From: Sipunculus nudus
Taxonomy: Eukaryota > Annelida > Sipuncula > Golfingiida > Sipunculidae
Reading direction: 5' to 3'
Length of the DNA: 64,000 nt
Assembly (NCBI GenBank): GCA_026874595.1
Contig: JAPPUL010000088.1
Coordinates: 124,001-188,000, forward strand
Positions 28,080 to 36,267 of this stretch are shown in pieces. A program made the position numbers and the translations under genes. The notes below the pieces were generated by a model that was not told the origin of the DNA, ran no database searches, and saw only the letters and a program-made list of their open reading frames with translations. Positions within the stretch are counted from its first letter, which is position 1. Every line of letters begins with the position of its first letter.

Positions 28080-29276
28080 TTAAATATCAAAAGAAAAAAC
28101 TCTCCAAGTTTTAGAAAGAGTCCCTCCAATGTTCTTAATAGTATTAATCATTAAAGCATTATCTTCAAGTATCCAAGAAAACTCTAAATCACTAATAACT
28201 CCCTTGGCAACATATTCATATATTTTATAATATAAAATCATTTCTATATATTGTTTTCTATATTCTGGCAAAACGCCTAAAAGCATAATGCGGTATTTAG
28301 TAACACTTCCTTTTTTAATTAACACCTTTAAAAGGCGAGTTATCTCTAAATTGGAGAATGGATTTTTAGAAGTTTTGTTAGATGAAAGTATGTTATTAAT
28401 GTCGGGAATAAGGGCAATAAAGCCAACAGGCCTATTATCGATATATGCAAAGAGAACAAGTTCTTTTTTAACGATGCTTTTAAACTCATGAGCGGCAACG
28501 ATAAATTCGCTTGAATCCATAGGTACAAAGCCCCAATTTTTGTGCCATGATTTAGTATAAAGGTCCCTAATAATATTCATATCGTTCATAAAAGCCTTGC
28601 CAGAAAGGTTTATATGCCTTATGGAGACTTTATATTTTTTAATAACTCTAAAAACAAGCTTTTTAATTTGAGCAATTCTTTTTGTACCGGTCTGGCCGCT
28701 AGACAGCACATTATGTTCATTAAGGGAGAAAGCCAAAATATCTTTTTCCTTATGAAAGCCGTACTTGGCTAAAAAGTCTTTATAATATGGATAGTTATAG
28801 GAAGTGTTTACGTAAGGCGGCAAGCTATAGTTATCAATGAGAAGGCCTATGGTATAATTAGTTGAGAAGTTAAGGGGCCCTATAATTTTATTAACCTTCA
28901 TCTCGTCTTTTAATATATTGATAGCGTGATCAAGCATAATTTTTGCGACGCTAAAATCGTTTATAACATCAAAAAAGCCAAAGAACGCAGTATTTTTTTT
29001 ATGGAAGTCATTGTATTTGAAATCGACTCCAAAAGCAAGACGCCCTACAATGGACTTATCAAAAGAAGCCAAGATATACCTAACGAAAGCATTATTGTGA
29101 AAAGGGTGATTATTAAAAAGCAAGCCCTTAGTGTTAAGTAATCTGTTACCAATTAAGGTCATGTCAAGGGGAGGAATATAATTGGTGTCGTTATAGTAAA
29201 GGAGCTTAGGAAAGGTAATAAAATCTTTAATAAGGTTATAATTTTGAGGAGAGAAGGTAGTGATTTGGGAATTCAT
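28080..29276 (-). CDS. GNAT-fold acyltransferase-like protein, YghO family
   Basis: A 398-residue cytoplasmic protein of the widely distributed but uncharacterised YghO family. The family markers are FGFFDVINDFSVAKIMLDHA near residue 94, KIIGPLNFSTNYTIGLLID near 133, the PPYVNTSYNYPYYKDFLAKYGF segment near 153, and a second half with ELVLFAYIDNRPVGFIALIPD, a GNAT strand-turn typical of acetyl-CoA binding. The substrate is unknown. The spacing to the secreted proteins (34 bp) suggests one transcript. The GNAT assignment is family knowledge; the rest is seen. Confidence 0.75.
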   Translation of the reverse strand: MNSQITTFSPQNYNLIKDFITFPKLLYYNDTNYIPPLDMTLIGNRLLNTKGLLFNNHPFHNNAFVRYILASFDKSIVGRLAFGVDFKYNDFHKKNTAFFGFFDVINDFSVAKIMLDHAINILKDEMKVNKIIGPLNFSTNYTIGLLIDNYSLPPYVNTSYNYPYYKDFLAKYGFHKEKDILAFSLNEHNVLSSGQTGTKRIAQIKKLVFRVIKKYKVSIRHINLSGKAFMNDMNIIRDLYTKSWHKNWGFVPMDSSEFIVAAHEFKSIVKKELVLFAYIDNRPVGFIALIPDINNILSSNKTSKNPFSNLEITRLLKVLIKKGSVTKYRIMLLGVLPEYRKQYIEMILYYKIYEYVAKGVISDLEFSWILEDNALMINTIKNIGGTLSKTWRVFSFDI

Positions 29277-29473
29277 GATTATAAAATATATAGAATAAGT
29301 GTCGTAGTCAAATATGGCAATAGAAATATAGGAGATAGTTTAAAAATTGCTATGTATAAAAAGTTATGCTTTATATTGGCTATAAACGGTTTCTACAAGA
29401 GGTTTAAGCAATAAATAAATAAATATAATATTATATTGAATGGATTAAAAGGTAAGTTTTTAGAGTAGTTATG

Positions 29474-29502
29474 TTGACAGGGTATAATATATTGTATATA
29501 AT
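29474..29502 (+). promoter_or_regulatory. Sigma-70 promoter of the HU gene
   Basis: Perfect TTGACA (29474-29479) and TATAAT (29497-29502) separated by 17 bp, ending 58 bp before the HU start. Confidence 0.9.
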
Positions 29503-29560
29503 TCTTTTACTATTAGAGTGTACAACGGTTGTTGTATGACAATCAGTAGGAGGACTTACG

Positions 29561-29845
29561 GTGAATAAAACTGAACTGGTTGATGCTATGGCGAAGCAGA
29601 GCGGGTTGTCTAAGAAGGACTCTGAGAAGAGTTTAAACGCTTTTTTAGAGACAGTTAAGCGAGTGCTTTCCGAGAGGGATAAGCTGGCATTGGTAGGATT
29701 TGGAACTTTTAAGGTAATGCACAGGAAGAAAACAACGGGAGTGAATCCGAGAACAAAGCAGAAGATACCAATAGCAGCAAAGGATGTAGCAAAGCTAAAG
29801 TTTAGCGATTCTGTTAATGAATTGTTAAATCCAAAAAAGAAGTAA
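29561..29845 (+). CDS. hup: DNA-binding protein HU
   Basis: Histone-like nucleoid protein that bends DNA. The 94-residue chain has the N-terminal helix pair MNKTELVDAMAKQSGLSKKD, GFGTFKVMHRKKTTGVNPRT with the DNA-intercalating arm (the usual RNP motif reads VNPRT), and a C-terminal lysine tail. The start is GTG, preceded by AGGAGGAC, and driven by a consensus promoter. IHF and HU are hard to separate by sequence; the solitary gene favours HU. Confidence 0.95.
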   Translation: MNKTELVDAMAKQSGLSKKDSEKSLNAFLETVKRVLSERDKLALVGFGTFKVMHRKKTTGVNPRTKQKIPIAAKDVAKLKFSDSVNELLNPKKK

Positions 29846-29858
29846 ACAATGAAATAAG

Positions 29859-29900
29859 GGTAAGCTAAGGGTATAGTAAAATAAATACTTTTAGCTTATC
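29859..29900. terminator. Long hairpin between HU and accB
   Basis: Sixteen-pair stem (29859-29874 with 29885-29900, including G-T pairs) and a 10-nt loop. No long T-run follows on the plus strand, so it may attenuate or process rather than terminate fully. Confidence 0.55.
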
Positions 29901-29968
29901 ATTGTGCTATACTTTATGTGCACCGAGCTTAGAGTTAGGATTTAAGTTGGTCATATTAAGGATAAGAA

Positions 29969-30601
29969 ATGGGAATAAGTAGCGAAAGAGTAGGTGCAGT
30001 GAAGAGATCGAAGAAAAAGAAGGGAGTGTTGGAGGAGGAGTCTTTAGGGGCGAAGGCGTTAAGGAGTTACATAGAGCTTTTTGAAAGATATAGGCTTGAT
30101 GAACTTAGGATAGAAGAGAATGGGTTTGAATTTGTGTTAAAGCGAGATAGTAATGCAGGCGGGTTAGAAGTGGCAGAAGAAGTGGGGGGGGTAGTTGGGG
30201 GGGGTGCAGGGGGAGGATTAGCTTTTGAGGAGGCGGGAGTTGTAAATTCTGTTGAAGATGGAGTTGAAGATAGAAGGGATACAGAATTGGTTTTGCAGGG
30301 TGAGGGCGAGATGGGGGTAGGTGAGATGGGGGTAGGTGAGGGGGAAGAGGGGCAAGAATATACGATAGTGAGCTCTCCGATAGTGGGAACATTTTATAGT
30401 AAGCCAAGTCCAGAGAGTCCGCCCTTTGTGGTAGAGGGTAGCGTGGTAAGTGAAGATCGCACAATAGGTATAGTAGAGGCGATGAAGATGATGAACGAGA
30501 TCAAAGCAGAATGTAGAGGCAAGATAGTAAAGATTCTGGTCGAAGATGGTAGTTTGCTAAAGAAAGGCCAAGCAATATTTTATATAAATCCGAACATATA
30601 A
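29969..30601 (+). CDS. accB: Biotin carboxyl carrier protein of acetyl-CoA carboxylase
   Basis: Carries biotin between the carboxylase and transferase parts of acetyl-CoA carboxylase. The C-terminal biotinyl domain is complete, with VEAMKMMNEI and the biotinylated Lys173. The N-terminal third has the usual RLDELRIEENGFEFVLKRD. Between them lies a glycine- and glutamate-rich linker (about residues 60-125) instead of the common Ala-Pro linker. Two runs of eight G (30184-30191 and 30197-30204) and a 15-bp repeat near 30310 lie in this linker. AAGGA precedes the ATG by 7 nt. accC is not adjacent, which is unusual. Confidence 0.95.
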   Translation: MGISSERVGAVKRSKKKKGVLEEESLGAKALRSYIELFERYRLDELRIEENGFEFVLKRDSNAGGLEVAEEVGGVVGGGAGGGLAFEEAGVVNSVEDGVEDRRDTELVLQGEGEMGVGEMGVGEGEEGQEYTIVSSPIVGTFYSKPSPESPPFVVEGSVVSEDRTIGIVEAMKMMNEIKAECRGKIVKILVEDGSLLKKGQAIFYINPNI

Positions 30602-30660
30602 AAAAGAAAGCTATAAAAAGAGCTTCTCAAAAGAGAAAATAGTTAATAAGGCGATATAGA

Positions 30661-31272
30661 GTGGTTGCAATTAAGCAAAGCTGTTTAATAACCAAAGGAG
30701 TGACAATACTGTTATTATTGATAAAGATGATGTTATTAAATGGTTGCATTAAATCAAGTGAAGTAGAGGGGTGTATGCGTGTAGGAGATGGGGAGGGGGG
30801 TGATGGCAAAAGGGAAGAAGTTGTTGAGGCTGGAGATCGTATTGGAGTATTATTCATAGGCAAATACGCAAAGACAGGAGAAGTTTTCACAAAGAGGTGG
30901 GGAGAGGGAGCAAAACCGATAGACTTTGTAGTAGGTAGAGGCAAGATGATAAAAGGGTTTGAGGATGGGGTTTTGGGTCTTTTGTGCGGAGATGAGAAAG
31001 ATATATTGATAAAGCCGCTTTTTGGTTATGGAGAAAGGGATAAAAAGTTGTTTAAGGAGATAAAGCGTGATACATTTCGTTTAGGTGGGATTAATTTGAA
31101 GGTGGGAGATAAGATACGCTATCCAGACGGAGGAACTTCCTACGGGTCATATCCGATAATAAAGCTAACTGATGAGGTGGTAACAATAGATCTAAATCAC
31201 TATTTGGCGGGACATACATTAAAATTCAAGGTAAAGGTGGTAAAGCTAGAAAAAGGTAAAGGAGTAGAGTAA
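30661..31272 (+). CDS. FKBP-type peptidyl-prolyl isomerase lipoprotein
   Basis: Periplasmic or surface prolyl isomerase. The GTG-started product has a hydrophobic leader ending in LLNGC (lipobox, Cys28), then an FKBP domain of the SlyD-related type: GDRIGVLFIGKYAKTGEVF, KMIKGFEDGVLGLLCGDEKDI, GYGERDKKLFKEI and the C-terminal DLNHYLAGHTLKFKVKVVKL. The insert-in-flap region of SlyD is present, but the metal-binding His/Cys tail is not. A CTG or ATG further in is possible as the start. Its 60-bp distance from accB suggests cotranscription. Confidence 0.88.
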   Translation: MVAIKQSCLITKGVTILLLLIKMMLLNGCIKSSEVEGCMRVGDGEGGDGKREEVVEAGDRIGVLFIGKYAKTGEVFTKRWGEGAKPIDFVVGRGKMIKGFEDGVLGLLCGDEKDILIKPLFGYGERDKKLFKEIKRDTFRLGGINLKVGDKIRYPDGGTSYGSYPIIKLTDEVVTIDLNHYLAGHTLKFKVKVVKLEKGKGVE

Positions 31273-31314
31273 GGGAGAGGATGTGCTAAGGAGAGAAATA
31301 GTTATGATATGTTG

Positions 31315-31674
31315 TTAATTATGAAGTTTAATAAAAGCTTTATTAGTCTTTATACATTTTGCAAGTAACGCCTCATCGTAAGATATATCATTTTTGCTGC
31401 ATATGAATGTGATAAAAGAGTTAATTAAATCAAGTTGCTTGGTAATAGAAGAGAGTTGGTTTTGTATGTACGTTTTGTCTTTATAAAGCGCCTTAAGCTC
31501 AGCAGCTTGTTTTTTAAGCAAAGCACAATAGCGAACTAAAGCTCGAGACGAACTTTCAGGGGAGCTATCGTAAAATATAATATTGTCTAAAGTGTTTTGA
31601 CAAAAGGTTTTGACGTCCTGGTCATGACTATTTTGTATACTAAAAGTTTTGATAGACTCTTTAATAGATAACAT
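31315..31674 (-). CDS. Hypothetical small helical protein
   Basis: 119 residues, no signal peptide or membrane segment, helical throughout with a coiled-coil-like centre (LLKKQAAELKALYKDKTYIQNQL, residues about 51-73). No family recognised. It converges on the FKBP gene (43 bp between stops). No strong start signal is seen. It could be a flagellar or secretion chaperone by size and helicity, but nothing in the sequence proves this. Confidence 0.5.
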   Translation of the reverse strand: MLSIKESIKTFSIQNSHDQDVKTFCQNTLDNIIFYDSSPESSSRALVRYCALLKKQAAELKALYKDKTYIQNQLSSITKQLDLINSFITFICSKNDISYDEALLAKCIKTNKAFIKLHN

Positions 31675-31977
31675 AAACCCGCCCTTTTAAATAAATTAAA
31701 CTTAAGAAAAAGAAATAGTTTTCCAAATATAAAATGTGTAACTTTTGTAAAAAGCGAATGTTTTTTTTAAAATAAGCTAGAAAATAAGCTAGAAGATAAA
31801 AATAATCTAACAAAAAGAAATAATCTAACAAAAAGAAACTAAACAAAATGCCTTAAGCAAGAGAACGGTGGTCATATTTTCTTATGGATATAGTAATATC
31901 AGGATAGATTATGATTATTTGGAATGATAAACTAAGGATAAACTTTTGAAATAAAATACAGAAGAAGGATATATTGA
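31675..31977. other. 300-bp AT-rich gap with short direct repeats
   Basis: Between the divergent small protein and the HD-domain gene. Two copies of a 12-bp unit containing aagctagaa and two of a 19-bp unit containing aatctaacaaaaag occur at about 31775-31841. No credible gene is present. Confidence 0.6.
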
Positions 31978-33756
31978 ATGTCAGAAAAGTCAGATTTGAA
32001 GAAGCTCGTAAGTTCAAAAAATATACTAAAAGAGCTATTGTCGTTATCAGATGAGAGGTTATGTTCGTATTTCAAGGAGCTATCGAAGCTAAACTTTCAT
32101 TTAAGCCGTCATGGGATGAAGAGCAAACATAGGTTTACGGTATATGAACATACGAAGAAGCTGCTTAAGAATTTCGCACTTGCTCTTCGGTATAGAGAAG
32201 ACAAAGAGTTTTGTGAGAGAGATTTACTAAACACAACAGTGTATAGGCGATATTTTTTCAAACGAGTGATAGGGTTGATAGAGGAGCTTGAACTAAAAAC
32301 AGATAGTGATGATTTTCGAGTTATAGTGCTTACAATGCTCTTGCATGATGTTGGCAAATGTTCTTATGACATGAGCGAGGAGGCAATAATTGAGCAATCG
32401 AATGCAAGCAGGAAGGGTTTGAAGTATCGGAGTGTAGAATATTTAAAATTGTATTATAGAAATAAGGATCATGATGAGCGTGGAGCGTTTTTAGCTTATT
32501 CTCGTTTTGAGGAGGCGGGTATAGATCAGATATTTGCGGCACGAGTTAGGAATACGATAATCGGGCATGATGATTTTGGGACATTGCATCGAGATAAGGA
32601 TTTTAATTTTTTTACTTTTTTGCGACGTATAATGAACCACGCAACAATATATAATTACCCGATGTTGGGGCGTGTGGATGCAGATAAGATACTGATACGG
32701 GAACTTAATATAAATTATTTAGTATATCTAATGGATGTATATAGCGTTGATGACACGGGTGAGATATGGTATATGATACGCTCTGATAAAGAAACTATCT
32801 ATATGAAGGGGAAGTGGTTATTAGGGCGCAAGTTAAAAGACATATTGGATGTGGTAGATATAGAATTTAGGGACAAGTGGGATTTTGAGAAAAAGAAAGC
32901 ACTTGAAGAGAAATTAAGAAAAAGCTTTTTGCAAGGGCTTCGGGGGACAACGAAATCGCTGTTGGACACAGAATTTGATGAGATACTACCTGTGCGAGAA
33001 AAAGATAGTCTTATAAGCTTTCTGAATTCCTATTTTTCTCTAACAGACAGTATGTATCCGTTTTATTTGAATGATACAAGTCCGGCAGATAAGATACTCC
33101 ATATGAAGTTATTTTCCGAGCGAGGCAGTGATTTTAATTTTACCTATGTAATTGATGAAAAAGATCCAAGTACCTTTGAAATACATATAGTAAAACAAAG
33201 CGCTTATGAGGGGACGCTGCTTAGGATAGTAAGAGCAATAATGGTAACAAGTATAGAGAGGGATAGATGTCTTAAAATATATAAACTATATGCCTACTCA
33301 GGACAAAATAATCGTCTTGTAGATATAGTAATGGTTAAGCACATAGATAATGTTGCTGTAGCAAAAGATATACTTGAACTTTTGTCTTCTAATCTAAGTA
33401 AATGTACACAAGCAGGTTATACAAAAGAGCAACTTGATTTACCGATAAGCAAGGAAGATTTTGATAATAGAACAGCGTCATTGGGGATTGATTTAAATAA
33501 TATTGAGATTGACACAAGGACTTTTCAAGAAATACGTGTTAGAACAAAAGTAATATCTAATTTGAATATATATTGTTGTCTTGAGGTGCTTAGTTATATA
33601 AATATAGTAAATGTTAAGGTGGAAGAGGAGTATGGTGGATATGTTTATGTTATAGTTATTAGTCAAATTAATAATAAAACCTATAAAATAACTTCTGCAT
33701 CTGCCTTTAAAGCTGATTTAATTGCTGAGTTAAGCCGTAATGTAAAGCTATGCTAA
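31978..33756 (+). CDS. GlnD-like HD-domain protein
   Basis: A 592-residue cytoplasmic protein. The HD metal-binding domain spans about residues 50-260: His58 in VYEHTKK, the His123-Asp124 pair in MLLHDVGK, and a further NTIIGHDDFG near 187, the layout of HD phosphohydrolases. The C-terminal 200 residues show two beta-rich ACT-like segments (SERGSDFNFTYVI and NLNIYCCLEVLSYI). HD followed by ACT repeats is the C-terminal plan of the PII uridylyltransferase GlnD, but the nucleotidyltransferase domain (GSxxRGE) is missing. It may be a stand-alone sensory hydrolase. The coding strand is purine-rich, unlike the next gene. Confidence 0.75.
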   Translation: MSEKSDLKKLVSSKNILKELLSLSDERLCSYFKELSKLNFHLSRHGMKSKHRFTVYEHTKKLLKNFALALRYREDKEFCERDLLNTTVYRRYFFKRVIGLIEELELKTDSDDFRVIVLTMLLHDVGKCSYDMSEEAIIEQSNASRKGLKYRSVEYLKLYYRNKDHDERGAFLAYSRFEEAGIDQIFAARVRNTIIGHDDFGTLHRDKDFNFFTFLRRIMNHATIYNYPMLGRVDADKILIRELNINYLVYLMDVYSVDDTGEIWYMIRSDKETIYMKGKWLLGRKLKDILDVVDIEFRDKWDFEKKKALEEKLRKSFLQGLRGTTKSLLDTEFDEILPVREKDSLISFLNSYFSLTDSMYPFYLNDTSPADKILHMKLFSERGSDFNFTYVIDEKDPSTFEIHIVKQSAYEGTLLRIVRAIMVTSIERDRCLKIYKLYAYSGQNNRLVDIVMVKHIDNVAVAKDILELLSSNLSKCTQAGYTKEQLDLPISKEDFDNRTASLGIDLNNIEIDTRTFQEIRVRTKVISNLNIYCCLEVLSYINIVNVKVEEEYGGYVYVIVISQINNKTYKITSASAFKADLIAELSRNVKLC

Positions 33757-33803
33757 TAATAGCTATGCTAATATTCTAGGTCGTATTTCCGATAAAACCG
33801 TTT

Positions 33804-34751
33804 ATGCACACTAGACTAAGATTTATCATTTTTAGAATAACTTTAATTATCCTTTTGTTTTTAGCTTTCGTTTCGGATATTAATGCTTCTTTAAAAGATT
33901 ATTATTTTGTACCACAACGGCGGGCTTTGATATTTGTTGAGGATTATTATTCGCTTTATAGACGAAACCTTTATCATCGCTCAGATAGCCATATTGCTAA
34001 TATTCATTACCTTAAAATCGCTTTTCAGAAGGCTTTGTCAAATAAATGGTGGGCTCATCCTGTTAAAGTTTTCTCATATTTTAGATTCAATTGGAAAACT
34101 ACATTAAATGGTTATACTCAGGCTCAGCATGCTAAGTATAAAGAACTTCTTAAAATGAGACTTGCTTTTTTACTCACTAAAGAATATCTGGACCTTGGCA
34201 AGCGTTATGATAAAGAAAATATTTATTGGTTTAATATTGAGCAAATTGAGACTGACAAAACTAAAGAACATCATATCTTACGAGGGTTTAGAATCGCTTC
34301 TACTTGTTACAAGGAGGCTGGTAAATACTTTTTCTTAACTAAAGAATTTGCTCGGAAATTACAAGAAGATATTTATCAGAACCAGCTTTTATTGGATGAG
34401 CAAAAGCGGGAGGGGGGGATTTCCTTTAACAAAATTAATATGTTTGACTCCATGGGGGGCGATATTGATAGCATGTTGAATGAGGCTTATGAAATTTATT
34501 TCGGCGGCTCTATGATTGAAGAGGACCATCCTTTACTCCAAAATAAGAAAATTAAGCTTTCTATTCCCCTAGAACAGTATAATCAGAAAGTCGATTTGTA
34601 TAAGAAAAATAAAAAGTACTTTCATAAAGAGGCTTATCCTAAGTATAATTACTCTAAAATTATTAGAGATAGACTCTTTAATTTAGATGCTAAAAAACGT
34701 AGATTTAATACCTTGATAACGCTGATTAAGAATAATAAAAATAAAAACTAA
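33804..34751 (+). CDS. Exported hypothetical protein of the sigma-CHAT island
   Basis: A 315-residue protein with a signal peptide or anchor in residues 8-28 (LIILLFLAFVSDINAS). The mature part is helical and rich in aromatic and charged residues (FVEDYYSLYRRNLYHR, WWAHPVKVFSYFRFNWK) with no recognised domain. It may act in the periplasm as the sensor or cargo of the island. It starts 48 bp after the HD gene but has a different, pyrimidine-rich codon pattern, shared with the following sigma gene. This suggests the island has a separate origin. Confidence 0.6.
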   Translation: MHTRLRFIIFRITLIILLFLAFVSDINASLKDYYFVPQRRALIFVEDYYSLYRRNLYHRSDSHIANIHYLKIAFQKALSNKWWAHPVKVFSYFRFNWKTTLNGYTQAQHAKYKELLKMRLAFLLTKEYLDLGKRYDKENIYWFNIEQIETDKTKEHHILRGFRIASTCYKEAGKYFFLTKEFARKLQEDIYQNQLLLDEQKREGGISFNKINMFDSMGGDIDSMLNEAYEIYFGGSMIEEDHPLLQNKKIKLSIPLEQYNQKVDLYKKNKKYFHKEAYPKYNYSKIIRDRLFNLDAKKRRFNTLITLIKNNKNKN

Positions 34752-34861
34752 ATCTTTTTTTTATAGATTTTTTGTAATAATTTTATCACATGATTCGTAT
34801 TTATTATGTGTAGTGCTATTTAATTTGTTTAATTGATTTTATACCTTTTTGGGTTTTTTTT

Positions 34862-35722
34862 ATGGATGACCATGTTCAGAAAGCTTATTTTAACTATACT
34901 AACGATAGTTCCGAGAGGAATTTTAGCCTCTTATTTACTATTGCTCATAAGCAGCTTTTACAATTCTTGCTTGCTAAAAAGATGATGTTCGATGATGCTG
35001 AGGACCTTTTACAGGAATTCTTTATTAAAGAATTTGATCACTGTCTTAACTCTTATGACCATAATAAAGGACGAAGCTTCTTTAATTTTATGAGGCATAT
35101 TGTCTTCTTGCGCTATCTTTCATTCTATGACTTTTGTAGATTTAAAAAAGAAATCCCTTTACAACAAGATGATAAGGACTTAGATAATATTTTACATGAT
35201 AATTACTCATACCAGGATAACTTAATTACTAACTTTATTCATAGTGAGGTCGTCTCTTTATTTCGTAACCTTATTTTGGCTATTGAAAATGAAAACTATC
35301 GCTTTGCTTTTATTCTTAAATTGTGTTTGCCAATTACTTTGTCGTCTCAGGAGGGAGCTTCTATACTAGGTTGTAGCATTTCTACTTATAATACTTGGGT
35401 CCATCGGGCAAGCAAAAAGTTATACCATAATCTTAAAGATTTGCAGCAGTGTGGTAAACTTGAATTTGACCTTCATGACGCTTTCGATATCTTAAAGCAC
35501 AAAGTTCGGAACAAAGGTCTTTCTTTCGATAGGGAAATCCTTTTTAAAATTAAAAATAGGAAGACTCAAGAGGTTTTGGAACTTAAACTTTTTTATAAAA
35601 TGTCAAGTGACTCTATTGCTTCTAAAACGGCTTTGTCGCTTAATGAGGTAAATGAGACTTTTAGACAAGGTATGTTTGAATTGCTTATTTTACTTAGTAA
35701 AAGTGAGATTTTATTGAGTTAA
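34862..35722 (+). CDS. Atypical sigma-70 family (ECF-like) sigma factor
   Basis: A 286-residue protein. Region 2 is visible: DAEDLLQEFFIKEFDHCLNS (about 40-60; the conserved DAEDLxQE motif) followed by KGRSFFNFMRHIVFLRYLSF, the position of the -10 recognition helix. A region-4-like HTH lies at about 166-197 (LSSQEGASILGCSISTYNTWVHRASKKL). Unusually, a further 85 residues follow, with a second HTH-like segment (SSDSIASKTALSLNEVNETFRQGMFEL, about 245-271), as if region 4 were duplicated. It sits 110 bp after the exported gene and 29 bp before the small acidic protein. Confidence 0.75.
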   Translation: MDDHVQKAYFNYTNDSSERNFSLLFTIAHKQLLQFLLAKKMMFDDAEDLLQEFFIKEFDHCLNSYDHNKGRSFFNFMRHIVFLRYLSFYDFCRFKKEIPLQQDDKDLDNILHDNYSYQDNLITNFIHSEVVSLFRNLILAIENENYRFAFILKLCLPITLSSQEGASILGCSISTYNTWVHRASKKLYHNLKDLQQCGKLEFDLHDAFDILKHKVRNKGLSFDREILFKIKNRKTQEVLELKLFYKMSSDSIASKTALSLNEVNETFRQGMFELLILLSKSEILLS

Positions 35723-35751
35723 GTCTTGTATTATTTTAGTGAGGAGTATTT

Positions 35752-36201
35752 ATGATTGATAAGGATAAGCTTTTAGCTTTTATTGATGGACTTGAGTTGT
35801 CCAATAATGATGATATTACTACAAGAAGTTCTAATGCATCTACTGGTGAGCTTGACCTTGATGTTAGTCTTAGAATTATTCATAGTTTGGCTAAGGGTAA
35901 TTTTAAGCTTAACTCTTCTTTGAAAGATGCTTTTATTCAGTCTGTTGAAGAGTGCAATATGTCGCTTGAAGAAGTGCAAACGCACTTGCAGCTCTCTGAA
36001 CAGGATATTGACCATATTATGTGTCTTGACACGCAGGAGGTAACTATAAAGGAGAGTATAAAAGATAAATTGATAAAATTTATTACTTATAATAATAAAG
36101 ACTTTTCACGCGAGTTTGACAAGAATAACGATAGCTACTTTAATGCTGTTAATGACAAGTTGCTTGAAAAGTATTATGACTCTAAAAAGAAAAGGCAATA
36201 G
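35752..36201 (+). CDS. Small acidic protein, candidate anti-sigma or sigma partner
   Basis: 149 residues, acidic N-terminal two thirds and a basic end. It opens with DKDKLLAFIDGLELSNND, which resembles the first helix of many anti-sigma domains (DKLLAYLDGEL), and contains an HTH-like helix pair (MSLEEVQTHLQLSEQDIDHIM, near residue 72; shown in part as EEVQTHLQLSEQDID). No membrane segment is present, so any anti-sigma role would be cytoplasmic. GAGGAG precedes the ATG. It lies between the sigma factor (29 bp) and the TPR-CHAT gene (66 bp). The function is inference from position. Confidence 0.55.
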   Translation: MIDKDKLLAFIDGLELSNNDDITTRSSNASTGELDLDVSLRIIHSLAKGNFKLNSSLKDAFIQSVEECNMSLEEVQTHLQLSEQDIDHIMCLDTQEVTIKESIKDKLIKFITYNNKDFSREFDKNNDSYFNAVNDKLLEKYYDSKKKRQ

Positions 36202-36267
36202 AACATTAGTATAATATCTTTATCTAATATTTATTTATGACTTTGTCGGTCGTCTAGATTAAGTAGT

